Shown: positions 1-9,181, numbered from the stretch's first letter. The stretch: DNA of 64,000 nt from Lachnospiraceae bacterium (GCA_015057445.1 SVEI01000002.1:1-64000), one strand, 5' to 3'. Notes: generated from the letters alone by a model not told the origin. Program-made: numbers and translations.

Positions 1-617
1 TTACTGATGAAAGCAAGGGTCAGTTTACAGGAGAAGTTATATCCTGTGACTTTAAGGGAACATTTTATATAGTTGTAGTTCAGGCAGGTAAGAATGAGAT
101 AGAGATTCACAGCTTAAATAATTATGCTATTGGAACTAAGGTTGGCATGAGTATTGAACCTGACAATATACACCTTATTCCATACGATACAAGCATCAAC
201 CATTATGAAGGTAAGGTTGTGGAGAGCAAGGTGGAAGACAAGATACATGTGGAGTTCGAGGACTTCGAGGTGGATATCGACCCAGCAGTTCTTATTCCAG
301 GTGCGGTTATGGAGGACTGGGAGGTTGCTGATGCAGATGGTAATAGCATTGACCTTGTTGGTACTAGAGTTGAAGCTTCCTTTATCCCTTCAGATGCAGA
401 TCTTACAGATGATGCAGAACAGGGTCTTGTACAGGGTAATATCTTCTCATTTATCTATGTAGATGACCATTATAGATACACAGTTCGTACTAAGTCTGAG
501 GAGGACTATGTTGTTAATGATGAGGATCTTTGGAACCAGGAGGACTATGTTGGTGTAATTATCCCTATGGATAAGATGACTTATAAGATAATAGAGGGAG
601 AAGCAGATGAAGAGTAA
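1..617 (+). CDS. potA: Spermidine/putrescine ABC transporter ATPase PotA, C-terminal part (5' end outside window)
   Basis: The reading frame is open from the first bases, so the protein starts upstream and only about 205 C-terminal residues are visible. What remains is the TOBE-type regulatory region after the nucleotide-binding domain, including a GMSIEPDNIHL segment that matches the RPEDI motif of PotA/MalK-family ATPases. A further 130 or so acidic residues follow, making the tail longer than in Escherichia coli PotA. Walker motifs lie outside the window. The stop overlaps the potB start by 11 bases, so the two are translationally coupled. The assignment to PotA rests mainly on the following potB, potC and potD genes. 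Product: ATP hydrolysis for polyamine import on the cytoplasmic side of the membrane. Confidence 0.88.
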   Translation, partial: TDESKGQFTGEVISCDFKGTFYIVVVQAGKNEIEIHSLNNYAIGTKVGMSIEPDNIHLIPYDTSINHYEGKVVESKVEDKIHVEFEDFEVDIDPAVLIPGAVMEDWEVADADGNSIDLVGTRVEASFIPSDADLTDDAEQGLVQGNIFSFIYVDDHYRYTVRTKSEEDYVVNDEDLWNQEDYVGVIIPMDKMTYKIIEGEADEE

Positions 618-1398
618 TAATTTAAGAAAGCAGCTGGCCATACCATATGCTATCTTTTTACTACTTTTCGTGGTATTACCGCTGCTGGTTGTAATATATT
701 ATGGATTTACAAATGGTGACGGACAGCCATCATTTGATAATTTTATCAATTTCTTTAAGAATGGTAAGACAGTAGGAACTTTGATATATAGCTTTGCTAT
801 AGCCATTATAACTACTATAGTTTGCTTGGCGTTGGCTTATCCGGTAGCACTTATTATAGCAAAGGGTGCATATAGCAAGAAGGCGAAGTTCCTTATGATA
901 TTTGTTCTTCCAATGTGGATTAACTTTACCCTTCGTATAACAGCATTAAAAGAGGTGCTTACATTAATCGAAGGTAATTTGGCTTATCACCAGTTCTTAA
1001 ACACAATTATCTGTATGGTATATGACTTTTTACCATTTATGATGATGCCACTATATAATTCCTTAACAAAGCTTGATGATGGACTTATAGAGGCGGCTCG
1101 TGACCTTGGAGCAAGTAAGAGACAGGTATTGTTCAAGGTTATATTGCCACTTTCCGTTCCTGGTATTGTTAGTGGTGTTACTATGGTATTTCTTCCAAGT
1201 ATGACCAACTATGTAGTGCTTGATATGATTTACAACAGTACCTACATTATGGGAAGCTTGATTGGAAGCTATTTCAGTGCATATGACTGGCACAATGGTT
1301 CGGTTATATCCATAGTTCTGCTTTTGATTATTCTGGCTATAACATATTTGTCTAACAAATATACAGAGGATGATGCGGCATCGGCCAAAGCAAGATAG
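607..1398 (+). CDS. potB: Spermidine/putrescine ABC transporter permease PotB
   Basis: A 263-residue integral membrane protein with about six hydrophobic segments, the first at residues 10-35. It has the permease EAA loop that contacts the ATPase, seen as EAARDLGAS near residue 160, followed by the usual run of Pro/Gly-rich hydrophobic sequence. Length equals the family norm. The ATG at 607 lies inside the end of potA and has an AGGGAGA-like ribosome site. With PotC it forms the channel through which polyamine delivered by the PotD lipoprotein crosses the membrane. Family assignment is firm; the substrate (spermidine versus putrescine) is inferred from the complete potABCD order. Confidence 0.93.
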   Translation: MKSNNLRKQLAIPYAIFLLLFVVLPLLVVIYYGFTNGDGQPSFDNFINFFKNGKTVGTLIYSFAIAIITTIVCLALAYPVALIIAKGAYSKKAKFLMIFVLPMWINFTLRITALKEVLTLIEGNLAYHQFLNTIICMVYDFLPFMMMPLYNSLTKLDDGLIEAARDLGASKRQVLFKVILPLSVPGIVSGVTMVFLPSMTNYVVLDMIYNSTYIMGSLIGSYFSAYDWHNGSVISIVLLLIILAITYLSNKYTEDDAASAKAR

Positions 1399-1421
1399 AT
1401 ACTAGATGATTTTTTGATGTG

Positions 1422-1454
1422 TGTTGCATGAAGTCTATTGGTATGCATGCGACA
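1422..1454 (+). other. Hairpin between potB and potC
   Basis: A 9-base inverted repeat (TGTTGCATG at 1422-1430 against CATGCGACA at 1446-1454, one G-U pair) with a 15-base loop fills most of the 81-base gap. There is no T-run after it, so it is not an intrinsic terminator. It may influence mRNA processing or potC translation; that role is inference. Confidence 0.4.
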
Positions 1455-1479
1455 TATGGTGATATGATAGGAGATTAGG

Positions 1480-2271
1480 ATGTTAAAGTTTTTTCAGCAT
1501 ATATTTATATGGTTTGTATTGCTGTTCTTGTATGCACCAATCTTAATCCTTATGGTGTACAGCTTTACAGATTCCACTATGATAGGAACAATCAAAGGTT
1601 TTTCTATGCAAAATTATATAACCCTGTTTACCACACCGGAATTAGTGGAAATGATTATCGGCACATTTACTCTTGCTATAGGAGTTGCGGTGCTTTCTAC
1701 AATTCTTGGAACAACAGGAGCCATCGGTGCATTTTACTCTAAGAGAAGAACTAGAGGAGTAATTGAGATGGCAAATCAAATACCTGTTATTAATGCAGAT
1801 GTAGTGACAGGATTTTCTATGTGTATACTTATGATAGTATTTTTTAAGGTTAGAAAGGAGACATTCCTGCCGCTTATAATCGGCCAGACTGCCCTTTGTA
1901 CACCTTTTGTATATCTGTCAGTGCTTCCTAGATTAAAGCAGATGGATCATCAGCTTTACGAGGCGGCTATGGACCTTGGATGTAATGCTTCTATGGCCCT
2001 TAGAAAGGTAGTAATACCTCAGATAGTACCAGGTATTATCTCGGGCTTTATGACAGCTATAACTCTCTCTTTGGATGATTATTTCATCACAACCTACACT
2101 AAACCAGCAACCTTTGACACCATAAGCACTTACGTTGTAAATGCTACAAAGGGAGCACAAACGGATATTAAAACGGCTCTTTGGGCGCTGTCTACAGTGA
2201 TATTTGTGCTGGTTGCTTTGTATGTTGTTGCACAGAATGTAGTAACTAAGAAAGAGGAGAAGAAAAGTTGA
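1480..2271 (+). CDS. potC: Spermidine/putrescine ABC transporter permease PotC
   Basis: A 263-residue permease with an N-terminal membrane helix (residues 5-28) and about six helices in total. The EAA loop reads YEAAMDLGCNASMALRKV near residues 160-178, and SLDDYFIT just after is typical of PotC/YdcV-type permeases. Start ATG 1480 follows a TAGGAGA ribosome site. It lies 81 bases after potB, a gap with a hairpin, and its stop overlaps the potD start. Partner of PotB in the membrane channel of the polyamine importer. Confident by sequence and position. Confidence 0.93.
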   Translation: MLKFFQHIFIWFVLLFLYAPILILMVYSFTDSTMIGTIKGFSMQNYITLFTTPELVEMIIGTFTLAIGVAVLSTILGTTGAIGAFYSKRRTRGVIEMANQIPVINADVVTGFSMCILMIVFFKVRKETFLPLIIGQTALCTPFVYLSVLPRLKQMDHQLYEAAMDLGCNASMALRKVVIPQIVPGIISGFMTAITLSLDDYFITTYTKPATFDTISTYVVNATKGAQTDIKTALWALSTVIFVLVALYVVAQNVVTKKEEKKS

Positions 2272-3737
2272 AAAAGATTAATAAGAAATTAATTACATAT
2301 ATCCTATGCCTTGCAATGGTTTTGGGAAATATGTTCCTTCTTACAGGCTGTGGTAGAGAGGGTGATTCAGAAGATGATGTAATCGTTCTTAGAGTAAGCA
2401 ACTGGGAGGAATATATTGACGAGGGAGATTGGGATCCTGAAGAGGAAACCATTGAACTTGAAAATGGTACAGTAATTTGTCCAGAGACTGGCATAGTAGA
2501 GGATTTTGAAGCTTGGTTTTATGAGACCTATGGCAAAGAGGTTAGAGTTGAGTATTCAACCTTTGGTACCAACGAGGAGCTCTATAACCAGATGTCTATG
2601 GGCGATACCTATGACTTGGTTTGTCCTTCGGAATATATGATTATGAAGCTTATGACCGAGGATATGCTTATTCCTTATTCAGAGAATTTTTACGATACAA
2701 GCGTAGAGACAAATTACTATGCAAAGGGTTTGTCACCGTATATTAGAAGCGTATATGATGAGCTTTCTATAGAGGGAGAGCCTCTTTCAAAGTACGCCGC
2801 AGGTTATATGTGGGGAACATTAGGTATAGTTTATAATCCAGAGGTTATTAGTGCCGAAGAAGCAAACCATTGGGATTTACTTTTAAGTAAGAAGTATTCC
2901 AAGCAGGTTACTATCAAGGATAGTGTCAGAGATGCGTACTTTGCAGGAAATAGTATCTACAATAAGGATTTGCTTCTGTCAGATGAGTTTATAAATTCAG
3001 AGGATTACTATGCTAAGATGGAACAGCTTCTTAATGCTACGGATAAGGAAACTATAGACGCTACAGAGGATATTCTGTCAGATATTAAGCAAAATGTTTA
3101 TTCCTTTGAAACTGACAGTGGTAAGGCGGATATGGTTTCTGGTAAGGTTGTAGCTAACCAGCAGTGGTCTGGAGATGCTGTTTATACATTAGACCAGGCT
3201 GAGGAAGAGGGAGTAATCCTTTGTTATTCAGCACCTGAAGAAGCAACAAATCTTTGGTTTGACGGTTGGGTAATGCTTAAGGACGGAATCGGTGAGGATC
3301 CAGATAAGCAGATGGCTGCAGAGGCATTTGTAAACTTTGTTTCAAGACCAGATAATGCAATCAGAAATATGTGGTACATCGGATACACCTCAGTTATAGC
3401 AGGTGGTGAGGATGATTCCATATTCCAGTATATAGAGTTTTTGTATGCTGCTGATCCTGAAGAGGAAGACTCAGAAGATTTAGTTGAGTATCCTGTTAGT
3501 CATTTCTTCACAGGTAAGCACGGGTCAGAGCTTACAGATGAGGAAATTGCAGAATATACTCTCACAACCTGGGAGGAGCAAACAAGAAGACAGCTCTTCG
3601 CTCAGTATCCACCTGAAGAGGTTACAGATAGAAGTGTGGTTATGGCATACTTTGATAAAGAGGGTAATGAGAGAATTAATCAGATGTGGTTAAATGTAAG
3701 ATGCTTTGATGTTTATGAGTATCTGTGGGGAGAGTAG
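2268..3737 (+). CDS. potD: Polyamine-binding lipoprotein PotD
   Basis: Extracellular solute-binding protein of the importer. The first 27 residues form a lipoprotein signal with the lipobox LTGC (lipid-modified Cys28), so the protein should be tethered outside the membrane. The type-1 periplasmic-binding fold shows as a VLRVSNWEEYI start, then the VEYSTFGTNEELYNQM region and WFDGWVMLKD near residue 330. At 489 residues it is clearly longer than E. coli PotD (about 350); extra acidic segments sit near residues 48-72 and 385-440. Translation starts at TTG 2268, overlapping the potC stop (TGA 2269-2271), within an AAAGAGGAGAAG ribosome site. Ligand is inferred from the operon. Confidence 0.92.
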   Translation: MKKINKKLITYILCLAMVLGNMFLLTGCGREGDSEDDVIVLRVSNWEEYIDEGDWDPEEETIELENGTVICPETGIVEDFEAWFYETYGKEVRVEYSTFGTNEELYNQMSMGDTYDLVCPSEYMIMKLMTEDMLIPYSENFYDTSVETNYYAKGLSPYIRSVYDELSIEGEPLSKYAAGYMWGTLGIVYNPEVISAEEANHWDLLLSKKYSKQVTIKDSVRDAYFAGNSIYNKDLLLSDEFINSEDYYAKMEQLLNATDKETIDATEDILSDIKQNVYSFETDSGKADMVSGKVVANQQWSGDAVYTLDQAEEEGVILCYSAPEEATNLWFDGWVMLKDGIGEDPDKQMAAEAFVNFVSRPDNAIRNMWYIGYTSVIAGGEDDSIFQYIEFLYAADPEEEDSEDLVEYPVSHFFTGKHGSELTDEEIAEYTLTTWEEQTRRQLFAQYPPEEVTDRSVVMAYFDKEGNERINQMWLNVRCFDVYEYLWGE

Positions 3738-3740
3738 ACT

Positions 3741-5003
3741 ATGAAATTTCGTATGCCATCCTACTACAACCAGTTCAAATGCATCGCTGACAAGTGTCCT
3801 GATACCTGCTGTGCGGGCTGGGCTATAGTCATAGATGATAAGACTTTAGAGTCCTATAAAGACATGACAGGCGAAGCTGGTGAGTATGTAAGGGATAAGG
3901 TTGATTTTAAAGAAAATATATATAAGAGATGTGGAGAGCGTTGCGCCTTTCTTAATGATTCAAATCTCTGTGATTTGATTATTAATCAGGGAGAGGATAA
4001 GCTTTGTAAAACCTGCACCAGGTATCCTAGACATTTCGAGGAGTATGGTGATTTGGTTGAGGCGGCACTTTCTATGAGCTGTCCTGTGGCAGCAGGTCTT
4101 ATAATTGATAATCCTGACAGAGACAGGTTCAAATGTAGAGTTGATGAGACTAAGAATAAGGGAGAAAAGGTAGATAAGAAGCTGCTAGATGTCCTTCTTA
4201 GGGCCAGAAAGCTTATATGCGCCATTACAGGAGATAGAACCAAGTCCATAGACCAGCGCATGAAGGAGATTCTTCTTCTTACTGATAAGGTTCAACCACT
4301 TATATTTGATTATGAGAAGTTGGGAGCGAAGAGAAAACTTAATGCATTTTCTAAAGGGATATTTCAAAAGCTTGATGATATACTAGATAAGTGTCAGCAA
4401 GACTTGAGCCAGAGAGCTTTTAGCCAGGATAATAGCGAGAATGGGAAGTCAAAGCTTTCTAAGAAGAAAAAGAAGAACTACATAGTTTTAAGGCAGTCAC
4501 AAGACCTATCCCAAGAGGAAAGTAATATCGGCTACCAGCTTATGAAGGAATACATAGATATGTTCCTAGGGTTGGAGAATATTAACGAAGACTGGCCTAA
4601 AACCATGGGTGAGATAATAAGTCTCCTATATCACAGACATACCCCTGACAAGTATAGAGAATTAAAGACTGAATTTATGTCTGCCATGAAGGATAGAGAA
4701 TATGAGTATGAGCACATCTTGAATTACTTTATATACACATACTTCTTAGGTGGAATATATGATTACAATATCTTAGGTATGGTTAAGCTTGCGGTTGTAA
4801 GTACCCTTATTATAAGGGAGATGGGGATGGCAAAGTGGATAGAAAGTGATAAGATGCTAGCCGTTGATAAGCAGCTACACTGTGCATATTCATACTCTAG
4901 ACAGGTGGAACATTCGGAGGACAACCAGCTTGCCTTTGAGGGAATACTTACTGCTCATCCAAAGTTTGCGGTAGAGAATATTATTTCTACGTTGCATATA
5001 TAA
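3741..5003 (+). CDS. fliB: Flagellin lysine N-methylase-like protein (FliB family)
   Basis: A 420-residue protein with a Cys-rich N-terminus: C14, C19, C23 and C24 in a KCPDTCCAGW motif, then CGERC, a Cys at about 79, and CKTCTRYPR. This pattern is shared by the FliB/YkgJ-type cluster-binding proteins that methylate lysines of flagellin. Residues 220-270 are a Lys/Ser/Gln-rich linker. It starts 3 bases after potD with a GGGGAG ribosome site, so it is probably co-transcribed with the polyamine genes although no flagellar gene is present in the window. Biochemical function is inferred from the family; the symbol is tentative. Confidence 0.7.
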   Translation: MKFRMPSYYNQFKCIADKCPDTCCAGWAIVIDDKTLESYKDMTGEAGEYVRDKVDFKENIYKRCGERCAFLNDSNLCDLIINQGEDKLCKTCTRYPRHFEEYGDLVEAALSMSCPVAAGLIIDNPDRDRFKCRVDETKNKGEKVDKKLLDVLLRARKLICAITGDRTKSIDQRMKEILLLTDKVQPLIFDYEKLGAKRKLNAFSKGIFQKLDDILDKCQQDLSQRAFSQDNSENGKSKLSKKKKKNYIVLRQSQDLSQEESNIGYQLMKEYIDMFLGLENINEDWPKTMGEIISLLYHRHTPDKYRELKTEFMSAMKDREYEYEHILNYFIYTYFLGGIYDYNILGMVKLAVVSTLIIREMGMAKWIESDKMLAVDKQLHCAYSYSRQVEHSEDNQLAFEGILTAHPKFAVENIISTLHI

Positions 5004-5055
5004 ATGATAATTAATAGTACAGTGTATTAAATAGTATAATAATACACAATATGAG

Positions 5056-5096
5056 AAAAAAAGATTTCAGATTTATACATCTGAAATCTTTTTTGT
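5056..5096 (+). terminator. Intrinsic terminator after fliB-like gene
   Basis: A near-perfect inverted repeat (AAAAGATTTCAGAT against ATCTGAAATCTTTT) with a short AT loop and flanking A-run and T-run. It can act in both directions and so also serves the convergent GH2 gene ending at 5180. Confidence 0.85.
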
Positions 5097-5179
5097 TATT
5101 GGTTTACATAAAACAGAACTCTGAAATATCAACTCATCAATTATGCTGCGGCCACAGCAGGGCTTTGATGACTTGGGTC

Positions 5180-6808
5180 CTACGCAAATGTAAGCTTCTC
5201 CTTAATGACATTCATACGCCCTTTATCAACCTTGCATACCTTTCTGTCATAGGTGTAAAGACCATTTATCTCACCTTCTACGTCAGATAGCTGGGTGTAG
5301 ATGCAACCGCACACTCCTTTGTTCATACCAGGGATAATCATTTTCTCGTACATTTCTTCTATTTTGCGCATAAAGTCACCCATGGTCTTACAACTTCCGT
5401 AACCGTATTCTTTGTTGCCAAAGAAATGGTCAGAGTCCATGAATTTATATCCACCACACTCCGTTACAAATAGTGGTCTTTCTTTTGGTTTAAGGGTTTT
5501 GTTCTTAAAATATATATGCTCGCTGTCAAAGTCGCTATTGTTTTGGTGGAACCAGCCGGAAGTTGCGTCCACCAATCTGCTCTTATCTAAATCCTTCATC
5601 AGGTCATACATTTCATCACTGTTGAATTGTCCCCAGCCCTCGTTAAATATAGTATAAGCTATAATGGATGGGTGGTTGTATAAGTGCTTGGTTACTGATT
5701 TGATTTGCTTTTCAAAGATTTGTCGTCTTCGGTTGTCTTTAGAGAGCAATACATCCTCGCGTTTTTTTATACCGGCAGTAGGCATTGCGGTATCTCTCAT
5801 GAATGAGTATTCACCACTGTTAACCATGTCCTGCATAACCAGCATACCTAGCTTATCACAAGCGTAGTAAAAGTATTCAGGCTCAATCTTTACGTGCTTT
5901 CTAAGCAGGTTAAAGCCAAGCTCCTTCATAGCCAGAATGTCTCTATCATAGCCATCTTCATTTTCTGGGATGTATAATCCATCGTGAAAATATCCTTGGT
6001 CAAGCACACCGTGTAAAAATATCTGCTCACCATTGAGACAAACTCTGTTAATTCCTTTGATATTGTCGATAGTGATGGTCCTAAGTCCAAAATAACTTTC
6101 CACCACATCCGCGTCACAGGTAATGTTACATCTGTAAAGATAAGGATTATCACAGGTCCAATGAACCGGATTATCTATTTTAATAGTTCCGTAGTTACCG
6201 GAAATAGTTTTGTCTAAGGTGTGTCCGTCAGGCATTTGTATACTTAGGTGGAAATTCTCTATTTTCTTATTGGCTTTTACTTCTATACCTACAGAGTTTA
6301 AATCCACATCAAACCCAAGATAATTAATATATACGTCTGGTACATTTTCCAACCACACATTCTGCCAGATGCCGCTGACAGGAGTGTACCACATGCCAGA
6401 AGGGGTGTTGGACTGCTTACCATATGGGTAGTCTGTGTCCAACTTATCCGTGGCAGTTACCTCTAAGATGTTCTCGCCGTAACGATTTATCTCGTCAGTT
6501 ACATCGAAGGAAAAAGGTAAATAGCCACCTTCGTTTTCACCTATTTGCCTGCCATTAAGCTTTACGCTAGCAAGCTGGTCAACTGCTCCGAAGTGGAGCA
6601 GAATTCTTTTCTTGGAGAATGTTGATGGGATGGTGAATGTGCATTTGTAGTTAAGTACATTGCCAACGCCGTGGTTAAAGCCTGAAAGCTTTGATTGAGG
6701 TGGGTAGGGCATGGTAATAGGCATTCTGTTTAGTGTCCAGTTGTCTTTGAGAATAATATAGGAATCTCTTTTTAGCTGTGGTTTAGGATGTGATGTCCAA
6801 TTATCCAT
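5180..6808 (-). CDS. Glycoside hydrolase family 2 (beta-galactosidase/beta-glucuronidase-like)
   Basis: A 542-residue GH2 enzyme. The sugar-binding domain lies at about residues 10-170 (GMWYTPVSGIWQNVWLE near 140), an immunoglobulin-like domain at 170-265, and the TIM barrel beyond. The acid/base is E390 in FNEGWGQ and the nucleophile is E450 in FVTECGGY. There is no signal peptide, so it should work in the cytoplasm on imported oligosaccharides. It is much shorter than LacZ (about 1000 residues) and lacks the C-terminal LacZ domains, resembling short GH2 beta-galactosidases or glucuronidases; the sugar cannot be decided. Start ATG 6808 follows an AAAGGAGG site. It stands alone with no transporter next to it. 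Confidence 0.88.
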   Translation of the reverse strand: MDNWTSHPKPQLKRDSYIILKDNWTLNRMPITMPYPPQSKLSGFNHGVGNVLNYKCTFTIPSTFSKKRILLHFGAVDQLASVKLNGRQIGENEGGYLPFSFDVTDEINRYGENILEVTATDKLDTDYPYGKQSNTPSGMWYTPVSGIWQNVWLENVPDVYINYLGFDVDLNSVGIEVKANKKIENFHLSIQMPDGHTLDKTISGNYGTIKIDNPVHWTCDNPYLYRCNITCDADVVESYFGLRTITIDNIKGINRVCLNGEQIFLHGVLDQGYFHDGLYIPENEDGYDRDILAMKELGFNLLRKHVKIEPEYFYYACDKLGMLVMQDMVNSGEYSFMRDTAMPTAGIKKREDVLLSKDNRRRQIFEKQIKSVTKHLYNHPSIIAYTIFNEGWGQFNSDEMYDLMKDLDKSRLVDATSGWFHQNNSDFDSEHIYFKNKTLKPKERPLFVTECGGYKFMDSDHFFGNKEYGYGSCKTMGDFMRKIEEMYEKMIIPGMNKGVCGCIYTQLSDVEGEINGLYTYDRKVCKVDKGRMNVIKEKLTFA

Positions 6809-6847
6809 GATAGCCTCCTTTTCGAAATATAGTGTTTGAATATATTT

Positions 6848-6876
6848 ATAATACCATAGTCAACTTTTATCTTCAA
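6848..6876 (-). promoter_or_regulatory. Promoter of the GH2 gene
   Basis: On the minus strand TTGAAG (6876-6871), 17 bases, TATTAT (6853-6848). It lies about 40 bases upstream of the start codon. Housekeeping sigma type. Confidence 0.55.
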
Positions 6877-6945
6877 TTATAGCTAATGAATAAAATGAAA
6901 AATGTTGAAAAATGTAAACTATTTGTTAATATACACCTAAAAAGT

Positions 6946-6974
6946 TTGCGTAAAAATGCAAAATAGTGTAGAAT
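6946..6974 (+). promoter_or_regulatory. Promoter of the diguanylate cyclase gene
   Basis: TTGCGT (6946-6951), 17 bases, TAGAAT (6969-6974), about 50 bases upstream of the start at 7026. The -35 matches only partly. Confidence 0.5.
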
Positions 6975-7025
6975 GTTGAAGTGGTAAAATAGAAGGTAGT
7001 AAAATAATACTACGAGAGGTGAAAA

Positions 7026-8183
7026 ATGGAACAAAGATTGAATAGTGTTAATGATGTTAATATGGGTGAAGGCGCAAGTAACAGATTCACCCTTAAATGT
7101 CAGATTATTATGACAGTCATAGTTGGATTTGCTGTAGTGCTTAATATTCTGAATATATTCATTATACAGGATAAATTGATGTATTACAGCTTGATAGGAT
7201 GTAGTATATGTACATTGATATCAGCTATAATAGTGAAGACTATGGCGGATAAACCTATAACTAAATATTTGCTTATGTCTATAATGGTGTTGTTTGTCAC
7301 TATTTTAGGTTCGTTTTTGACTTACCATATAGTGCTAGTAAGTGTTATACCTATACTTTGTTCAGCTCAATATAAGAATAATAAATTAATTAATTTTTCC
7401 TATGTTATATCAGTAATTAGTATATTTGCTATAGTAATGGCTGGGTATTATTTTGGATTATGTGATGCAAATATGCTGATTCTCACTAATCAGGTTAAGG
7501 ATAATCATATAGATCCTATAACTGGAGAGTTTCTTCTCACAACGGTAAATGCTAATCCATGGGGTACGTTGCCTATATATTATGCAGTTCCTAGATGTCT
7601 TGTGCTTTTTGCTACCATTCCTATGATTAAGCATCTGTCAAATGTTATCGCCCAGAATGCAATGCGTGAGACTGAGCTTAGAATCCTTGGTGAGACAGAT
7701 TTGATGACTCAGATGTTTAACAGAAATAAATACCTAGAGATGGTGCATGAATATTATCCTACAGTGGAACAGGTAGGTGTAATGTTCTGGGATATCAATG
7801 GGCTTAAGAAGGTAAATGACACTATGGGACATGATAGTGGAGATTACCTTATATCTTCTGTAACAACATCTATAACAGAGTTTACAAAGGATACATGTAA
7901 GGCTTATCGTATAGGAGGAGATGAGTTTGTAGTTATCGGCGAAGGTTTAAGTAGAGAAGCTGTAGCAGAGCTGGTAGTTAAAATTCAAAGCTCCATAGAT
8001 AAGAAGAATCAGGCAACAAAGATTCCTATATCTGCTTCTGTTGGATATGCGGCAGGAGAAGGAAAGGATATAGAGAAGGTTGTGGCAGAGGCTGATTCAT
8101 GTATGTATAAAAATAAACAGAATCATTATGAATTATTGAAGAAAACAGGAACAACAGGAATTCTAGCTACTAAAGATAAATAA
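7026..8183 (+). CDS. Membrane diguanylate cyclase (GGDEF domain)
   Basis: Makes the second messenger cyclic di-GMP from two GTP. Residues 25-210 hold about six hydrophobic segments with short loops, a membrane sensor of unknown ligand; residues 222-375 are the GGDEF domain. The active-site loop reads RIGGDEFVV with G297-G298-D299-E300-F301 intact, and DINGLKKVNDTMGHDSGD carries the metal and guanine contacts, so it should be catalytically active. The position of the RxxD inhibitory site upstream of GGDEF reads KDTC, so product inhibition through that site is unlikely. There is no EAL domain. It is monocistronic, with a promoter upstream and a terminator downstream. Confidence 0.9.
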   Translation: MEQRLNSVNDVNMGEGASNRFTLKCQIIMTVIVGFAVVLNILNIFIIQDKLMYYSLIGCSICTLISAIIVKTMADKPITKYLLMSIMVLFVTILGSFLTYHIVLVSVIPILCSAQYKNNKLINFSYVISVISIFAIVMAGYYFGLCDANMLILTNQVKDNHIDPITGEFLLTTVNANPWGTLPIYYAVPRCLVLFATIPMIKHLSNVIAQNAMRETELRILGETDLMTQMFNRNKYLEMVHEYYPTVEQVGVMFWDINGLKKVNDTMGHDSGDYLISSVTTSITEFTKDTCKAYRIGGDEFVVIGEGLSREAVAELVVKIQSSIDKKNQATKIPISASVGYAAGEGKDIEKVVAEADSCMYKNKQNHYELLKKTGTTGILATKDK

Positions 8184-8186
8184 AAG

Positions 8187-8232
8187 AAAACAGCTTATGG
8201 TGATGCAATGTCCTACCATAGGCTGTTTTTTT
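8187..8232 (+). terminator. Intrinsic terminator after diguanylate cyclase gene
   Basis: AAACAGCTTATGGT pairs with ACCATAGGCTGTTT around an 18-base loop and runs into a long T-tract. Bidirectional, serving also the convergent PHP gene. Confidence 0.88.
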
Positions 8233-8253
8233 GTTTTTCACAAAGAATCTGAA

Positions 8254-9102
8254 TTATTTATCTGAAATGTTTTCCTTTATGTTGTCTAAAAGCTTCATTG
8301 GGATTCGCATTCCACCGCGACCTATACCCATTTTGATATTTGGTTTTACAACTCCATGAAAATCGGAACCACCTGAATAACCAAGGTTAAGCTTTATCGC
8401 CATAGAGCGGAGTTTATCACTTTCGTAGCTGTTGTTTGATGAGTGGTATGCTTCTAAGCCTGTCAAACCTAAGGTTTTAAGGTATATTAGCAGTTCTTCA
8501 ATCTGTGCATATCCAAAGTGATAGAGTAGTGGATGAGCTAGGTATATAGCTTTAAAATATTTTCTAAGTATACTCATAGCATTTTCGCAAGTGACTTGCG
8601 GCTTTGGAAGATAGTATTTGCAACCTATACCAATGTATTTCTTGAAGGCTATATCCTTGTTTTTGCAAATTCCTTCTTCAACTAAAACTCTGGCAAAATG
8701 AGCTCTGGTTATGACACTGTCAGGATTACCATGTAGAAGCTTCTCCATGGTGACATTTAATCCATCAGCTTGCATCAGTTCAATCATTTTTTTGTTTCGA
8801 TCATCCCTGGCTTTTTTCAAAGCTTCCAGCTCCATTTGCAATTCAGGATTATTATAGTCGCCGTAAAAACCCAGTATGTGAATTTCTCTGTTTTTGTAAT
8901 AGCAGGAAAGTTCTATTCCTGGTACTACTTCTAAATCTTTGTCTTTTGTATACTCAAGAATTTCAGGTATACCATCAACTGTATCGTGGTCTGTAAGCGC
9001 AATTGCTTTAAGTCCCATGGACATTGCTTCGTCAGCAACTTCAGTTGGTGTAAGTGAACCATCGGATGCATTTGAGTGTACATGTAAATCTATTAAATCC
9101 AT
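8254..9102 (-). CDS. PHP-domain phosphoesterase (RNase AM/YciV-like)
   Basis: A 282-residue polymerase-and-histidinol-phosphatase domain. Metal ligands are seen in DLHVHSNASDGS (residues 5-16), LTDHDT (37-42), PGIELSC (61-67), AHPL near 193 and GGSDFHG near 252. The layout matches the YciV/TrpH family, which hydrolyses 3',5'-nucleoside bisphosphates and trims RNA 5' ends (RNase AM). It is cytoplasmic, with no signal or membrane helix. The start is preceded by a GAGGTG site and a good promoter. Single gene between convergent and divergent neighbours. The exact substrate is inferred from family members and could differ. Confidence 0.83.
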   Translation of the reverse strand: MDLIDLHVHSNASDGSLTPTEVADEAMSMGLKAIALTDHDTVDGIPEILEYTKDKDLEVVPGIELSCYYKNREIHILGFYGDYNNPELQMELEALKKARDDRNKKMIELMQADGLNVTMEKLLHGNPDSVITRAHFARVLVEEGICKNKDIAFKKYIGIGCKYYLPKPQVTCENAMSILRKYFKAIYLAHPLLYHFGYAQIEELLIYLKTLGLTGLEAYHSSNNSYESDKLRSMAIKLNLGYSGGSDFHGVVKPNIKMGIGRGGMRIPMKLLDNIKENISDK

Positions 9103-9129
9103 AATAACACCTCGTTTCTAACCAAACAT

Positions 9130-9158
9130 ATAATATCAAAAGTTTTAATTAAAAACAA
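9130..9158 (-). promoter_or_regulatory. Promoter of the PHP phosphoesterase gene
   Basis: On the minus strand TTGTTT (9158-9153), 17 bases, TATTAT (9135-9130), about 28 bases upstream of the start codon. Confidence 0.5.
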
Positions 9159-9181
9159 CAAATCCCATTTATAAAAATCAG

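Noticed and set aside
5051..5290. Plus-strand open frame of 79 codons after the fliB-like gene
   Set aside because: It begins inside the terminator stem and runs antisense into the GH2 gene; no ribosome site.
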